Shown piece by piece: positions 1 to 7,738 of a stretch of DNA of 64,000 bases. The DNA comes from JAJAZB01 sp964244295 (lineage in GTDB: Bacteria; Bacteroidota; Bacteroidia; Cytophagales; Spirosomataceae): contig CAXTIG010000012.1 in NCBI GenBank assembly GCA_964244295.1, positions 1 through 64,000 on the forward strand, read 5' to 3'. Both the position numbers and the translations under genes were made by a program. The notes below the pieces were generated by a model. The model had not been told where the DNA came from. It worked only from the letters and a program-made list of their open reading frames with translations, and did not search any database. Numbering within the stretch: position 1 is the first letter of the stretch; each line of letters opens with the position of its first letter.

Positions 1-286
1 GAGGTCCTCAGGCAGTTTGGTGGAAAATACACGATTACTTTTGCTTGACCCCTTAGAACCCGTCGGGCTAAAAGGCTTACTGGTCACTTCGGTTGAAAAA
101 AAATTCATTCCGCGTACTGAGCGTTCCCATTCAGGTTGAATTTCAGATGCCTTTTCATCCCAACGGCGACAGCCGGATTTTTCTAAGCGCCCGGTTGAAT
201 CTCGACCGCTACCATGTTTTCCCCGCCATCGGCATTGGGTTCAAGCAGTGGATGTACCGAAGTGGAAGACTCTCGAAGTACTGATT
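1..286. other. left margin, no confident gene
   Basis: Frame 1 is open from base 1 to a TGA at 46-48 (ending ...KYTITFA), so a gene on the plus strand may end here; 15 residues are too few to name it. A 63-codon frame at 93-284 ends like a beta-strand-rich protein (GIGFKQW) but has no supporting context, so I do not call it. The rest is ordinary spacer before the convergent nucleosidase gene. Confidence 0.3.
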
Positions 287-1135
287 TTACTTTAGCCTCC
301 CCACCACCGCCTTCACCACCCGCGCCGAGTTCCGCGCCGCCAGGCCGTAAAACTGCCGGATGTCGCCCACTGCTGCGTCGTCGCCGTTGTCGGACAGGCT
401 GCGAATGACGAGGAAGGGGACGCGTTGTTGAAAACACACCTGCGCCACGGCGGCTCCTTCCATTTCCACGGCTTCGCCGCCGGTTTCGAGCCGGATTTGC
501 CGGTTCAGCGCGGTGTTCGCCATGAACACGTCGCCGGTCACGATCACCCCCGCCCTGATGCGGGGCGAACGCTGCCCGTTGACGGCCTCCAGCCGGATGG
601 TGTCGGCGATGGCCTTCGCCAGCAAACCCAGGGCCGAATCGGCGGGGAAAAAGACGGGGTTCTCGGCAAACGTGTAGGGGTTACGGGTAGCGCGGCGCAG
701 CATTCCCTGGGGCGTTTGCCGCCCGTAGTCGTGGTGAACGAGCCGGGTGCCGATGACCAGATCGCCGGGCTGCAAATCGGGGTTCATGCCGCCCGCGATG
801 CCGGTGAACAGCACCTCGCGGGGCCGGAAGTGTTCGAGTAGCAGCGCCGTGGTGAGGGCCGCGTTGACCTTGCCGATGCCCGCCCGCACCAGCACCACCC
901 GCCGCCCGGCCAGCCGCCCGACGTAGAAATCCAGGCCCTCGATCCGGCGGGTTTTCCGGCCCTGTATTTCGCTTTTCAACAGCGCCACCTCGTCGGCAAA
1001 AGCGCCGACTATGGCCGTACGGTTGCGGGTTTTTTTCGGGAAATCGGACGTGCCGCCGGGCTGGGTGATGAGGCCCTGGGCTGGGGAGAACGAGCCGCTT
1101 AGGAGAAGGGTCGTGAGAAGGAAAACAATTTTCAT
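287..1135 (-). CDS. exported 5'-methylthioadenosine/S-adenosylhomocysteine nucleosidase-like protein
   Basis: 282-residue phosphorylase superfamily (PNP_UDP) protein. Enzymes of this family split N-glycosidic bonds of MTA, SAH or other nucleosides to free the base. The start at 1135 is chosen because it gives a clear signal peptide (MKIVFLLTTLLLSGSFSPAQG), so the enzyme is probably exported, whereas the textbook MTAN is cytosolic. Visible motifs are GAFADEVALL near the N-terminus, the GIAGGMNPDLQPGDLVIG loop, VEMEGAAVAQ (substrate-binding Met-Glu) and RSLSDNGDD carrying the catalytic Asp. The family is clear; substrate is inferred. It lies back to back with the DUF4920 gene, 101 bases apart. 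Confidence 0.85.
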   Translation of the reverse strand: MKIVFLLTTLLLSGSFSPAQGLITQPGGTSDFPKKTRNRTAIVGAFADEVALLKSEIQGRKTRRIEGLDFYVGRLAGRRVVLVRAGIGKVNAALTTALLLEHFRPREVLFTGIAGGMNPDLQPGDLVIGTRLVHHDYGRQTPQGMLRRATRNPYTFAENPVFFPADSALGLLAKAIADTIRLEAVNGQRSPRIRAGVIVTGDVFMANTALNRQIRLETGGEAVEMEGAAVAQVCFQQRVPFLVIRSLSDNGDDAAVGDIRQFYGLAARNSARVVKAVVGRLK

Positions 1136-1204
1136 AGTTAGGGTAAACTTCCCGAAAGCGTTCCACGCCGGATTAAAACGTTCGGGAAGTTGGGAAGAAG
1201 CACC

Positions 1205-1212
1205 TATTTTTG
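1205..1212 (+). promoter_or_regulatory. Bacteroidota-type -7 element
   Basis: TATTTTTG matches the TAnnTTTG -7 consensus of the Bacteroidota housekeeping sigma factor. A TTC at 1181-1183 stands at about the -33 position. It is 25 bases before the ATG of the DUF4920 gene. Assigned by pattern only. Confidence 0.4.
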
Positions 1213-1236
1213 CCAAAAAACAACTCATTCTTTCAA

Positions 1237-1686
1237 ATGAAAAATCTCTTTCTCAGCCTGCTGGCCCTCGCCCTCTTCGCCAGCGCCCAGGCCCAAACCA
1301 GTTACCACGGCGCAAAATTCAACCCCGCCGGGGCCATCTCGCCCGACGAACTGGTGAAACGCCTCGACAGAGCCGACACCCTCGCCACGAAAGTACAAGG
1401 CACGGTGGAATCGGTTTGTGCCGTGAAGGGCTGCTGGATGAAGGTAAAACTCGCCGACGGTCAGACGATGCGCGTGACGTTTAAAGACTACGGGTTCTTC
1501 GTCCCGAAAGACATTGCCGGGCAAACGGTGGTGTTTGAAGGCAAGGCTTTCCAGAAAACCACCTCGGTGAAAGACCTCCAGCACTACGCCGAAGACGCGG
1601 GCAAGAGCAAGGCCGAAATCGCCAAAATCACCAAACCCGAACGCGCCGTGGGCTTCGTGGCCGACGGGGTGGTGGTGAAGCGGTAG
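1237..1686 (+). CDS. DUF4920 domain-containing exported protein
   Basis: 149 residues with an N-terminal signal peptide (MKNLFLSLLALALFASAQAQ). The remainder matches the DUF4920 family: ESVCAVKGCWMKVKL with two cysteines, then FKDYGFFVPKDIAGQTVVFEG and a C-terminal AVGFVADGVVV strand. The family is a small OB-like periplasmic domain of unknown biochemical role; the Cys pair (CAVKGC) suggests metal binding or redox chemistry, which is inference. The ATG at 1237 is preferred over the in-frame upstream start at 1210 because it begins the signal peptide. It is monocistronic and converges on the gldF-like gene. Confidence 0.85.
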   Translation: MKNLFLSLLALALFASAQAQTSYHGAKFNPAGAISPDELVKRLDRADTLATKVQGTVESVCAVKGCWMKVKLADGQTMRVTFKDYGFFVPKDIAGQTVVFEGKAFQKTTSVKDLQHYAEDAGKSKAEIAKITKPERAVGFVADGVVVKR

Positions 1687-1691
1687 TTTGA

Positions 1692-1785
1692 TGGGGTTTG
1701 AGGTTTGAAAAGTTTGAGGGTTTGAAGTTTGAATGAGGTAAGCACCTTTCAAATCTCAAACCACTTCAAACCCTCAAACCTTTTA
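1692..1785. repeat. inverted word repeat (GTTTGAG type) between convergent genes
   Basis: The spacer is made of variants of GTTTGAGG. A 17-base stretch at 1712-1728 is exactly complementary to 1763-1779, and flanking words are complementary less perfectly. It sits between the DUF4920 and gldF-like stop codons, where it could act as a bidirectional terminator. It belongs to the wider class of intergenic inverted repeats seen across this window. Confidence 0.8.
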
Positions 1786-2505
1786 TCGAACCGAAATCCG
1801 CCGGCGGGTGAGCACGAGCGCGAAGGCGATCCAGGAAAGCAGGTAAACGACATTGCGCGAATCGACCAGGCCCCGGCCCAGGGCGTTGTACTGCGCATCG
1901 AGGCCGAGTTGGGCGAGCCAGTAGCCCGCGCCGCCCAGGCCGTCGAGACTTGCCAGGGCACCGAGGCCCACGTACAGCAGAAAGCAGACGAACACGGCCA
2001 GCAGAAAAGCCACGATCTGGCTGTCGGTCAGGGCCGAAGTCGCTACGCCGATGGCGGCAAACACGCCCCCCAGCAACAACAAACCGAGGTACGAACTCGC
2101 TACCGCCGCCGAGTCGAGGTTGCCCGCCGGGTTGCCGAGTTGATAGACCGAGGCGTAGTACACTAGCGTGGGGAGTAGCGTCAGGAAAATCAGGAACCAG
2201 CAGGCCAGGAATTTCCCCAGCACCAGCGCCCAGTCGGTAAGCGGCTTGGTGAGCAGCAGTTCGAGCGTGCCGCTGCGCCGTTCTTCGGCGAAGGTCCGCA
2301 TGGTGATGGCGGGGGCCAGAAATAAAAACACGTAGGGCGACAGGCTGAAAAACGCCCCCAGTTCGGCGTAGCCGTAGTTGAGCACGCTCGTGTCGGGAAA
2401 CACCCACAGCAGCAGCCCCAGCGCCGACAGGAAGACGCCCATCACGACGTACCCCACCAGCGAGGAAAGAAAGGAATTGATTTCTTTGCGGAAAATGGCG
2501 AGCAT
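1783..2505 (-). CDS. gldF: gliding-type ABC transporter permease GldF
   Basis: 240-residue ABC-2 type permease with about six hydrophobic segments. The N-terminus (MLAIFRKEINSFLSSLVGYVV) and the TFAEERRSGTLELLLTKPLTDW segment are typical of GldF. GldF pairs with GldA (ATPase) and GldG in an ABC transporter linked to gliding or related secretion in Bacteroidota. No gldG or gldA is adjacent in this window; the downstream neighbour is convergent. The ATG is preceded 8 bases upstream by a perfect 27-base hairpin. Confidence 0.85.
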   Translation of the reverse strand: MLAIFRKEINSFLSSLVGYVVMGVFLSALGLLLWVFPDTSVLNYGYAELGAFFSLSPYVFLFLAPAITMRTFAEERRSGTLELLLTKPLTDWALVLGKFLACWFLIFLTLLPTLVYYASVYQLGNPAGNLDSAAVASSYLGLLLLGGVFAAIGVATSALTDSQIVAFLLAVFVCFLLYVGLGALASLDGLGGAGYWLAQLGLDAQYNALGRGLVDSRNVVYLLSWIAFALVLTRRRISVR

Positions 2506-2512
2506 GGGAACG

Positions 2513-2579
2513 AGGAGTGAGTAGTCAGGAGTGAGGAGAAAAGACCTTTTTTTCTCCTCACTCCTGACTACTCACTCCT
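2513..2579. repeat. perfect 27-bp hairpin between DUF4199 and gldF
   Basis: 2513-2539 is perfectly complementary to 2553-2579 (27 of 27), with a 13-base loop. Each arm carries words such as GAGTGAGTAGTC and GGAGTGAGGAG. It occupies nearly the whole 78-base gap between two minus-strand genes: the stop codon of the DUF4199 gene is at 2584-2586 and the gldF start at 2505. A T tract outside the right arm is read as A on the coding strand, so it is not a classic terminator for these genes. Confidence 0.9.
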
Positions 2580-2583
2580 TTTT

Positions 2584-3108
2584 TTATTCAAACACCGGCT
2601 TTTCCCGGCGCATCACGGCGGCGATGATGAGCGAGAGGATAAAGCCAAACAGCAAGGCTCCGAATACGCTGAACACGAAAATGACCCCAGGGCTGGAAAA
2701 CATCGTGGTGTATTTTTCGGCTTGTTCGATCTGCTCCTCACTCATGCCGCTTTCTTCCCACTGGTCCCGGGCCATCGCCAGGCTTTTTTCGAGGGCCGAG
2801 GCATCGATAAATTTCAGGTAGACAAACGAAAACAAGCCCGCTACTACTCCCGACACGCCGCTCGTGAGCGTGCCCACGCCCAAGCCCTCACCGTAAGAAA
2901 GGTATCCATTGTTGAGGGTGCGAAATTCCTTCAGGGCATAAATCAGAATTCCTACGCCCACAACCAGGCCAAAGGCAATGTTGAGGGCGTTTAGGGAGGG
3001 GTCCTGGTACTTGCCGATCACGATCATGATGACGCTGTACACGATGCTGATCACGGCTGAAATCAGGCCCCATTTCAGGGCGACGCGGGCAGTGGAGGGT
3101 TTTTCCAT
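2584..3108 (-). CDS. DUF4199 domain-containing membrane protein
   Basis: 174 residues with four predicted transmembrane segments, which is the DUF4199 layout: MEKPSTARVALKWGLISAVISI, then LNIAFGLVVGVGILIYALKEFR, GLGVGTLTSGVSGVVAGLFSFVY and a C-terminal FSVFGALLFGFILSLIIAAVMRR. Function is unknown. In Bacteroidota DUF4199 genes often lie near membrane or lipid genes; here two divergent members are adjacent, separated by 12 bases, and both are likely in the unit read from the dihydroorotase-like gene. Confidence 0.85.
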   Translation of the reverse strand: MEKPSTARVALKWGLISAVISIVYSVIMIVIGKYQDPSLNALNIAFGLVVGVGILIYALKEFRTLNNGYLSYGEGLGVGTLTSGVSGVVAGLFSFVYLKFIDASALEKSLAMARDQWEESGMSEEQIEQAEKYTTMFSSPGVIFVFSVFGALLFGFILSLIIAAVMRREKPVFE

Positions 3109-3120
3109 TGGGGTAGGGGT

Positions 3121-3693
3121 TTAGGGTTTGTGGTTGGAGATTAGACTCATCCGGCGGAAAAATACGGCAACCAGCGCGGAATACATAGAACTTAGCACCA
3201 GCCGAACAAAGGTAAAATTCGACCAGAAAATGGAACGGAGGTTGATTTCACCGATGCGGCGCAGCACGTCGTTGAAATCGACGGGCAGGCCATCGCGGTT
3301 GTTGCCAAACTGTTCACTCACCCGGCCCTGGTCGAGGAGCACCTGCCGTTTGAACTCGGCGATGGTGCGGGGAATCAAATCCGGGTCGAATTTCTGAATA
3401 AAACCGACCACCAGCAGCCCATCGAGCAAACAGGCCAGCAGCACCACGACCACGCAAATCCCGAAGCCTTCCAGAAAATGAATCGGGCGGCGATCCGTGG
3501 GGCGGCGGGCCGACCGGCTGAACTGCCGCACGGCCAGCGCCATGCAAATCCAGATGAACACCAGACTCAGGTTACGGCGCGGACTCAACGGCCCGGCATC
3601 GGCGTAGTACAGCACCAGAAAATACCCGAAACAGAGCAACCCGGCCAACATACCGAAAAGAAGCGCGGGGCGAAGAAAGGCAGTTTTTCCCAT
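3121..3693 (-). CDS. DUF4199-like membrane protein
   Basis: 190 residues with four hydrophobic segments and a soluble loop around residues 115-160. The architecture is that of DUF4199 and it is a divergent neighbour of the gene at 2584-3108, suggesting an old duplication. The stop lies 12 bases before the next gene and the start is 3 bases after the dihydroorotase-like stop, so the three genes are almost certainly cotranscribed. Function unknown. Confidence 0.7.
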   Translation of the reverse strand: MGKTAFLRPALLFGMLAGLLCFGYFLVLYYADAGPLSPRRNLSLVFIWICMALAVRQFSRSARRPTDRRPIHFLEGFGICVVVVLLACLLDGLLVVGFIQKFDPDLIPRTIAEFKRQVLLDQGRVSEQFGNNRDGLPVDFNDVLRRIGEINLRSIFWSNFTFVRLVLSSMYSALVAVFFRRMSLISNHKP

Positions 3694-3696
3694 CGG

Positions 3697-4983
3697 TTAC
3701 AGGACGTCTACCCGGCCTTTGTTGACCACCGCCAGCGCCCGTCCTTTCAGACTCGCCCCCAAAAACGGCGAATTTTTCGCCCGCGAACGCAGCCCGGCCT
3801 CGGTGGGGGTCCACTCGGCGATGGGGTCGAACACGGTGAGGGTGGCGGGTTGGTCTTCTTCCAAAACGGGCTGCGCAAGGCCGAGCAAACGGCGCGGGGC
3901 CACCGTGAATTTTTCAATCAAATTTTCCAGCGAAAGCCGGTTGTCGTTGAACGTATTCGCCACGGCGAAGGCCGTTTCCAGCCCCACCGCCCCGAAATCG
4001 GCCTGGTCGAATTCAAGGTGCTTGCTTTCCACGTCGTGGGGATGGTGGTCACTCACGATGGCGTCGAGGGTGCCGTCGGCCAGGCCCGCCCAGAGCGCCT
4101 GGCGGTCGGCTTCGCTGCGGAAGGGGGGCGACACTTTCAGGTTCGTATCGAAATTCGTCAGGGCTTCGTCGGTCAGGGCGAGGTGGTGGGCGGCCACGTC
4201 GGCACTCACGGGCAGGCCGCGCTTTTTGGCTTCCCGCACCAGTTCCACCGCCCCGGCACTCGACAGCAGCGCGAAATGCAGCCGGGGCCGGGCGGCGCCG
4301 GGCTGGTCGAGCAGGTATTCCAGCAGGCGCAGGTCGCGGGCAATCATCAGTTCCTCGGCCATTGGTGGGATGCCCTTCAGGCCGAGCCGGGTGCTGACGT
4401 GCCCCTCGTGCATTTGCCCGAACTTCGCCAGCGTTGGTTCTTCGGGCCGGTTGATGACTAGTCCGCCGACGGGTGCCAGGTACTGCAATGATTTCAGGAG
4501 CAGGTCGGCGTTCCAGGCTGGGTGCTCGCCGTCGGTGAAGGCCACCGCGCCCGCGTGGTGCAGGTCGAGCATTTCGGTGAAATCCTCGCCTTCGGTTTTC
4601 AGCGTCAGGGCAGCCATCGGGTGCAGCCGCACGAGTTGGCCTTCGCCGAAGCGTTTGACGTACAACACGCCTTCTTTCGTTTGCACGACGGGCTTCGTGT
4701 TGGGTAAGAGCGCCACCTCGGTAAAGCCGCCCGCCGCCGCCGCCCGGCTCAACGTCGTTAGGTCTTCTTTCGCCTCAAAACCAGGATCTTTGGCGTGGGC
4801 ACGGAGGTCGAACCAGCCCGCCGACACGTGAAGGTTGTCGCTGCGCAGGGTCTGGTCGGCGGGGGTATCGATTTTTTCGGCCAGTTGGGCGATTCGTCCG
4901 TTTTCCACCAACACGTCGCGCCGTTGCCCGTGGTGCGGCGAGCCGGGGAAGAGAATTCGGGCCGAAAGGAGGAGTAAATTCAT
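3697..4983 (-). CDS. dihydroorotase-family protein, metal site degraded
   Basis: 428 residues of the amidohydrolase fold, type I dihydroorotase. Family landmarks remain (KEDLTTLSRAAAAGGFTEV, LLPNTKP, DAIVSDHHPHD, GLETAFAV). However the metal-binding HxHxR segment reads R61-A-H63-A-K65, so the first His and the substrate-binding Arg are replaced, and the usual downstream HxED motif reads NRPEE. Catalytically dead dihydroorotases that scaffold aspartate transcarbamoylase are known in other bacteria, so a structural role in pyrimidine synthesis is plausible but inferred. pyrB is not in the window. Its ATG follows a hairpin terminator of the upstream gcvH. Confidence 0.8.
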   Translation of the reverse strand: MNLLLLSARILFPGSPHHGQRRDVLVENGRIAQLAEKIDTPADQTLRSDNLHVSAGWFDLRAHAKDPGFEAKEDLTTLSRAAAAGGFTEVALLPNTKPVVQTKEGVLYVKRFGEGQLVRLHPMAALTLKTEGEDFTEMLDLHHAGAVAFTDGEHPAWNADLLLKSLQYLAPVGGLVINRPEEPTLAKFGQMHEGHVSTRLGLKGIPPMAEELMIARDLRLLEYLLDQPGAARPRLHFALLSSAGAVELVREAKKRGLPVSADVAAHHLALTDEALTNFDTNLKVSPPFRSEADRQALWAGLADGTLDAIVSDHHPHDVESKHLEFDQADFGAVGLETAFAVANTFNDNRLSLENLIEKFTVAPRRLLGLAQPVLEEDQPATLTVFDPIAEWTPTEAGLRSRAKNSPFLGASLKGRALAVVNKGRVDVL

Positions 4984-4985
4984 TT

Positions 4986-5010
4986 GGCAAAAAAAAAGCC
5001 CAGCTGGGCT
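4986..5010 (-). terminator. rho-independent terminator after gcvH
   Basis: On the minus strand the palindrome AGCCCAGCTGGGCT is followed by a run of about nine T. It lies directly before the ATG of the dihydroorotase-like gene, so it would separate that gene from gcvH. Confidence 0.7.
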
Positions 5011-5072
5011 TTCGGGATGAATTGGGGCTGCCTACGGCGTTGGCTGAAGTGAAAGGTTTGGTGTGGGGAAAT

Positions 5073-5093
5073 GCTCCGACCAGAGGTCGGAGC
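5073..5093. repeat. small hairpin (GCTCCGACC/GGTCGGAGC)
   Basis: A 9-base perfect inverted repeat with a three-base loop, 8 bases beyond the gcvH stop codon. It may be a small dispersed intergenic element or part of the gcvH 3' end. Confidence 0.6.
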
Positions 5094-5100
5094 CACCTTT

Positions 5101-5478
5101 TTAGCCAACGAGCGCCTCGTAGGCGGCGGCATCCATCAGCCCGTCTACCTCGGCGGGGTCGCTCACCTGAAGCTTGATCAGCCAGCCGTCGCCGTAGGGA
5201 TCCGAGTTGACCAGTTCGGGCGAATCGACGGCCTTCGGGTTTACTTCGAGCACGGTACCGGCCACGGGCAGAAATAAATCGGAGACGGTTTTGACGGCCT
5301 CCACGCTGCCAAAAACATCGTTTTCGGCCAGGGTCTCACCAGTCGTTTCAATTTCGACAAACACGATGTCACCCAGTTCACTCTGGGCAAAATCGGTGAT
5401 GCCGACGGTGGCAATGTCGCCCTCCAGGGAAATCCACTCGTGTTCTTTCGTATAGCGTAGGGTAGCCGGAATGTTCAT
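5101..5478 (-). CDS. gcvH: glycine cleavage system H protein
   Basis: 125 residues, the usual length. GcvH carries the aminomethyl group on a lipoyl-lysine between the P, T and L proteins of glycine cleavage. The lipoyl site is visible as GSVEAVKTVSDL with Lys63, along with YTKEHEWI at the N-terminus and the C-terminal NSDPYGDGWLIKL. The ATG at 5478 is chosen over a frame that stays open to 5688 because family members start with a few residues before LRYTKEHEW. On the minus strand TATCTTGC lies about 40 bases upstream. gcvT and gcvP are not in the window. Confidence 0.95.
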   Translation of the reverse strand: MNIPATLRYTKEHEWISLEGDIATVGITDFAQSELGDIVFVEIETTGETLAENDVFGSVEAVKTVSDLFLPVAGTVLEVNPKAVDSPELVNSDPYGDGWLIKLQVSDPAEVDGLMDAAAYEALVG

Positions 5479-5536
5479 GGGAATTGCTTGGAATTGGGCC
5501 GCAAGATAGAGGATGCGGCGGGAAAAACCCGAAAAA

Positions 5537-5646
5537 CCCCCAACCGACCCTCGGACCGCCCCTGAAGGGGGCTTTTCCATTGCTGACACTTTCAAAATTC
5601 CAGGCAGGAAAGCCCCCTTCAGGGGCGGTCCGACGGTCGGTTGGGG
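5537..5646. repeat. long inverted repeat upstream of gcvH
   Basis: 5537-5578 pairs with 5607-5646 with only a few mismatches; the core is CGGACCGCCCCTGAAGGGGG. The 28-base loop is unique. It lies in the divergent spacer between gcvH and the SPFH gene. The arm itself contains the smaller palindrome CCCCTGAAGGGG. Confidence 0.85.
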
Positions 5647-5751
5647 TATTCCGGGGGTAGTTCTCCCAAAATTCCTCCTTAGTTTCACCCGCTCATCGGA
5701 ACGTTTCAGCGGTTTGGCCCAAACCGAATCAACACCGATTCTTCCGTTGAG

Positions 5752-5759
5752 TACGTTTG
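5752..5759 (+). promoter_or_regulatory. Bacteroidota-type -7 element for the SPFH gene
   Basis: TACGTTTG fits TAnnTTTG and lies 28 bases before the ATG at 5788. No convincing -33 TTG is seen at the usual spacing. Confidence 0.35.
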
Positions 5760-5787
5760 CCCACCTTCAACCAAAACAAATTCCATC

Positions 5788-7692
5788 ATGCCCCTTTCTC
5801 TACTCCCCTGGGGGATTGCGCTCGTCGCGGTCGTCCTGCTTTTTCTATTTTACCGGCTGGTTTTCAGGCTATTCGGAGTCGTGATGGTGCCAGAAGACCG
5901 CGTGGGGTTGGTCACGAAAAAATTCGTATTGTTCGGGGATAAAAAATCCCTTCCCGAAGGCCGCCTCATCGCCACCGACGGCGAGGCGGGCTACCAGGCC
6001 AAAACCCTCGCGCCCGGCATTTATTTCTGGTACTGGTTCTGGCAGTACGACATCAAACTCGAAACCCTGACCATTATCCCCACCGGGCAAATCGGGCTGA
6101 TTCTGGCCAAAGATGGCAAAGAAGTCGAAACGGGCCGCATCCTGGGCCGTAAAGTGGCCTGCGACAGCTACCAGGACGCCGAGGCCTTCCTGCGCGGCGG
6201 CGGGCGCAAGGGACGGCAGGCGCCGGTCATCACGGCGGGCACGTACCGCTTCAACACGTTTTTGTTTGAGATCCAACTCCACGAACTCACCCGGATTCAG
6301 GAAAACATGGTTGGCATCGTCACCACGCAGGACGGCGAGGCCATTGCGGGCGGGCAGATTGCGGGCCTGCCCGTCGAGGGCCACAACAATTTTCAGGACG
6401 CCGAAACCTTCCTCAACGCGGGCGGTAACCGGGGACTGCAACAGCAGGTGATTCTGTCGGGGATGTACAACCTCAACCCCTGGTTCGTGAAAATCGAGGA
6501 AATCAAAATGACCGAAATTCCCATCGGCAACGTGGGCGTGGTCATTAGCTACGTCGGCGACGAAGGCAAAGACCTCAGCGGCGTCGAATTCCGGCACGGC
6601 AACATCGTGGCGAAGGGCTTCAAGGGCGTCTGGGCTGACCCGCTGGGGCCGGGCAAATACCCCATCAACCCCTTCATCATGCGCGTGGAGCCGGTGCCGA
6701 CCACCAACCTCGTGCTCAACTGGGCCAACGCCCGCAGCGAGTCGCATCAGTTGGACAAAAACCTCTCGACCATCTCGGTGCGCTCCAAAGACGGCTTCCA
6801 GTTCAACCTCGACGTCTCGCAAATCATCCACATCCCCACCACCGAGGCCCCGAAGGTGATTGCCCGCTTTGGCAACATGACCAACCTTGTCAGCCAGGTA
6901 CTCGAACCCACCATCGGCAACTACTTCCGCAACTCGGCCCAGGACGCCGACGTGATTGCCTTTCTCACCAGCCGCAAAGAGCGCCAGGAATCGGCCCGGA
7001 GCCACATCGGCAAGGTGCTGGCCGAGTACAACGTCAACGGCGTGGACACCCTCATCGGCGACATCGTGCCGCCCGAATCGCTGATGAAAACCCTCACCGA
7101 CCGCAAACTGGCCGAGGAGCAGAAAGTGACCTACGAAACCCAACGCAAAGCCCAGGAAACCCGGCAGGCGTTTGAAAAAGAAACGGCCATTGCCGACATT
7201 CAGAAAGACATCGTCAAGGCCGACCAGGGCGTCATCATCGCCGAGCGCATCGCCGATGCCGCCGTGAAAAAAGCGACGGGTGAAGCTAGCAGCCTTAAAA
7301 TTCAAGCGGCGGCGGAGGCCGAGCGGGTCAAACTCCAGGCCGGGGCCGAAGCCGAACGGGTGAAATTGGTGGCTTCCGCCGAAGCCGAAAAAATTGCCAA
7401 AACCGGCAACGCCGAAGCCGAGAGCATCCTGGCGATTGGGAAAGCCAACGCCGAAGCCTACGAACTGGCCGTGAACGCGATGGGTGAGGGCAACTTCACC
7501 CAACTTAAAATCACGGAACACATCGGTAAGGAAAAAATCAAACTCATGCCCGACCTCCTCATCACCGGCGGCGACAACGGCACGGGCGGCCCGATGAACG
7601 GCCTCCTCGGCCTCAAACTCCTCGAACAAATGGGCGAACGGATTGTGCCGGGGAACGGGAAGAATGGGGTGGGGAAGGAGGAGATGGGATAG
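5788..7692 (+). CDS. SPFH/flotillin-like membrane protein with tandem duplicated segment
   Basis: 634 residues. There is one N-terminal membrane helix (residues 6-30), then an SPFH/band-7-like region, a long charged helix rich in Ala-Glu repeats (AEAERVKLQAGAEAERVKL and similar, about residues 490-570) and a Gly-rich tail. Flotillin-like proteins oligomerise at membranes and organise microdomains. Unusually, a segment of about 60 residues occurs twice near the N-terminus: GLILAKDGKEVETGRILG...YQDAEAFLRGGGRKG and GIVTTQDGEAIAGGQIAG...FQDAETFLNAGGNRG. No NfeD-like partner is adjacent. It is monocistronic; the IS element lies 46 bases downstream. Confidence 0.85.
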   Translation: MPLSLLPWGIALVAVVLLFLFYRLVFRLFGVVMVPEDRVGLVTKKFVLFGDKKSLPEGRLIATDGEAGYQAKTLAPGIYFWYWFWQYDIKLETLTIIPTGQIGLILAKDGKEVETGRILGRKVACDSYQDAEAFLRGGGRKGRQAPVITAGTYRFNTFLFEIQLHELTRIQENMVGIVTTQDGEAIAGGQIAGLPVEGHNNFQDAETFLNAGGNRGLQQQVILSGMYNLNPWFVKIEEIKMTEIPIGNVGVVISYVGDEGKDLSGVEFRHGNIVAKGFKGVWADPLGPGKYPINPFIMRVEPVPTTNLVLNWANARSESHQLDKNLSTISVRSKDGFQFNLDVSQIIHIPTTEAPKVIARFGNMTNLVSQVLEPTIGNYFRNSAQDADVIAFLTSRKERQESARSHIGKVLAEYNVNGVDTLIGDIVPPESLMKTLTDRKLAEEQKVTYETQRKAQETRQAFEKETAIADIQKDIVKADQGVIIAERIADAAVKKATGEASSLKIQAAAEAERVKLQAGAEAERVKLVASAEAEKIAKTGNAEAESILAIGKANAEAYELAVNAMGEGNFTQLKITEHIGKEKIKLMPDLLITGGDNGTGGPMNGLLGLKLLEQMGERIVPGNGKNGVGKEEMG

Positions 7693-7738
7693 CGCCTAAT
7701 TCTCCCCGACGGCGTTGCGGCTGAGGAAGGCGTTTTAT

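Noticed and set aside
93..284. 63-codon frame at the left edge
   Set aside because: Ends like a beta-barrel strand but has no homologous motif, no promoter and no neighbour support.
5869..7629. 586-codon antisense frame opposite the SPFH gene
   Set aside because: Shadow frame of a GC-rich gene; composition (Phe, His, Gly, Val rich) is typical of antisense translations.
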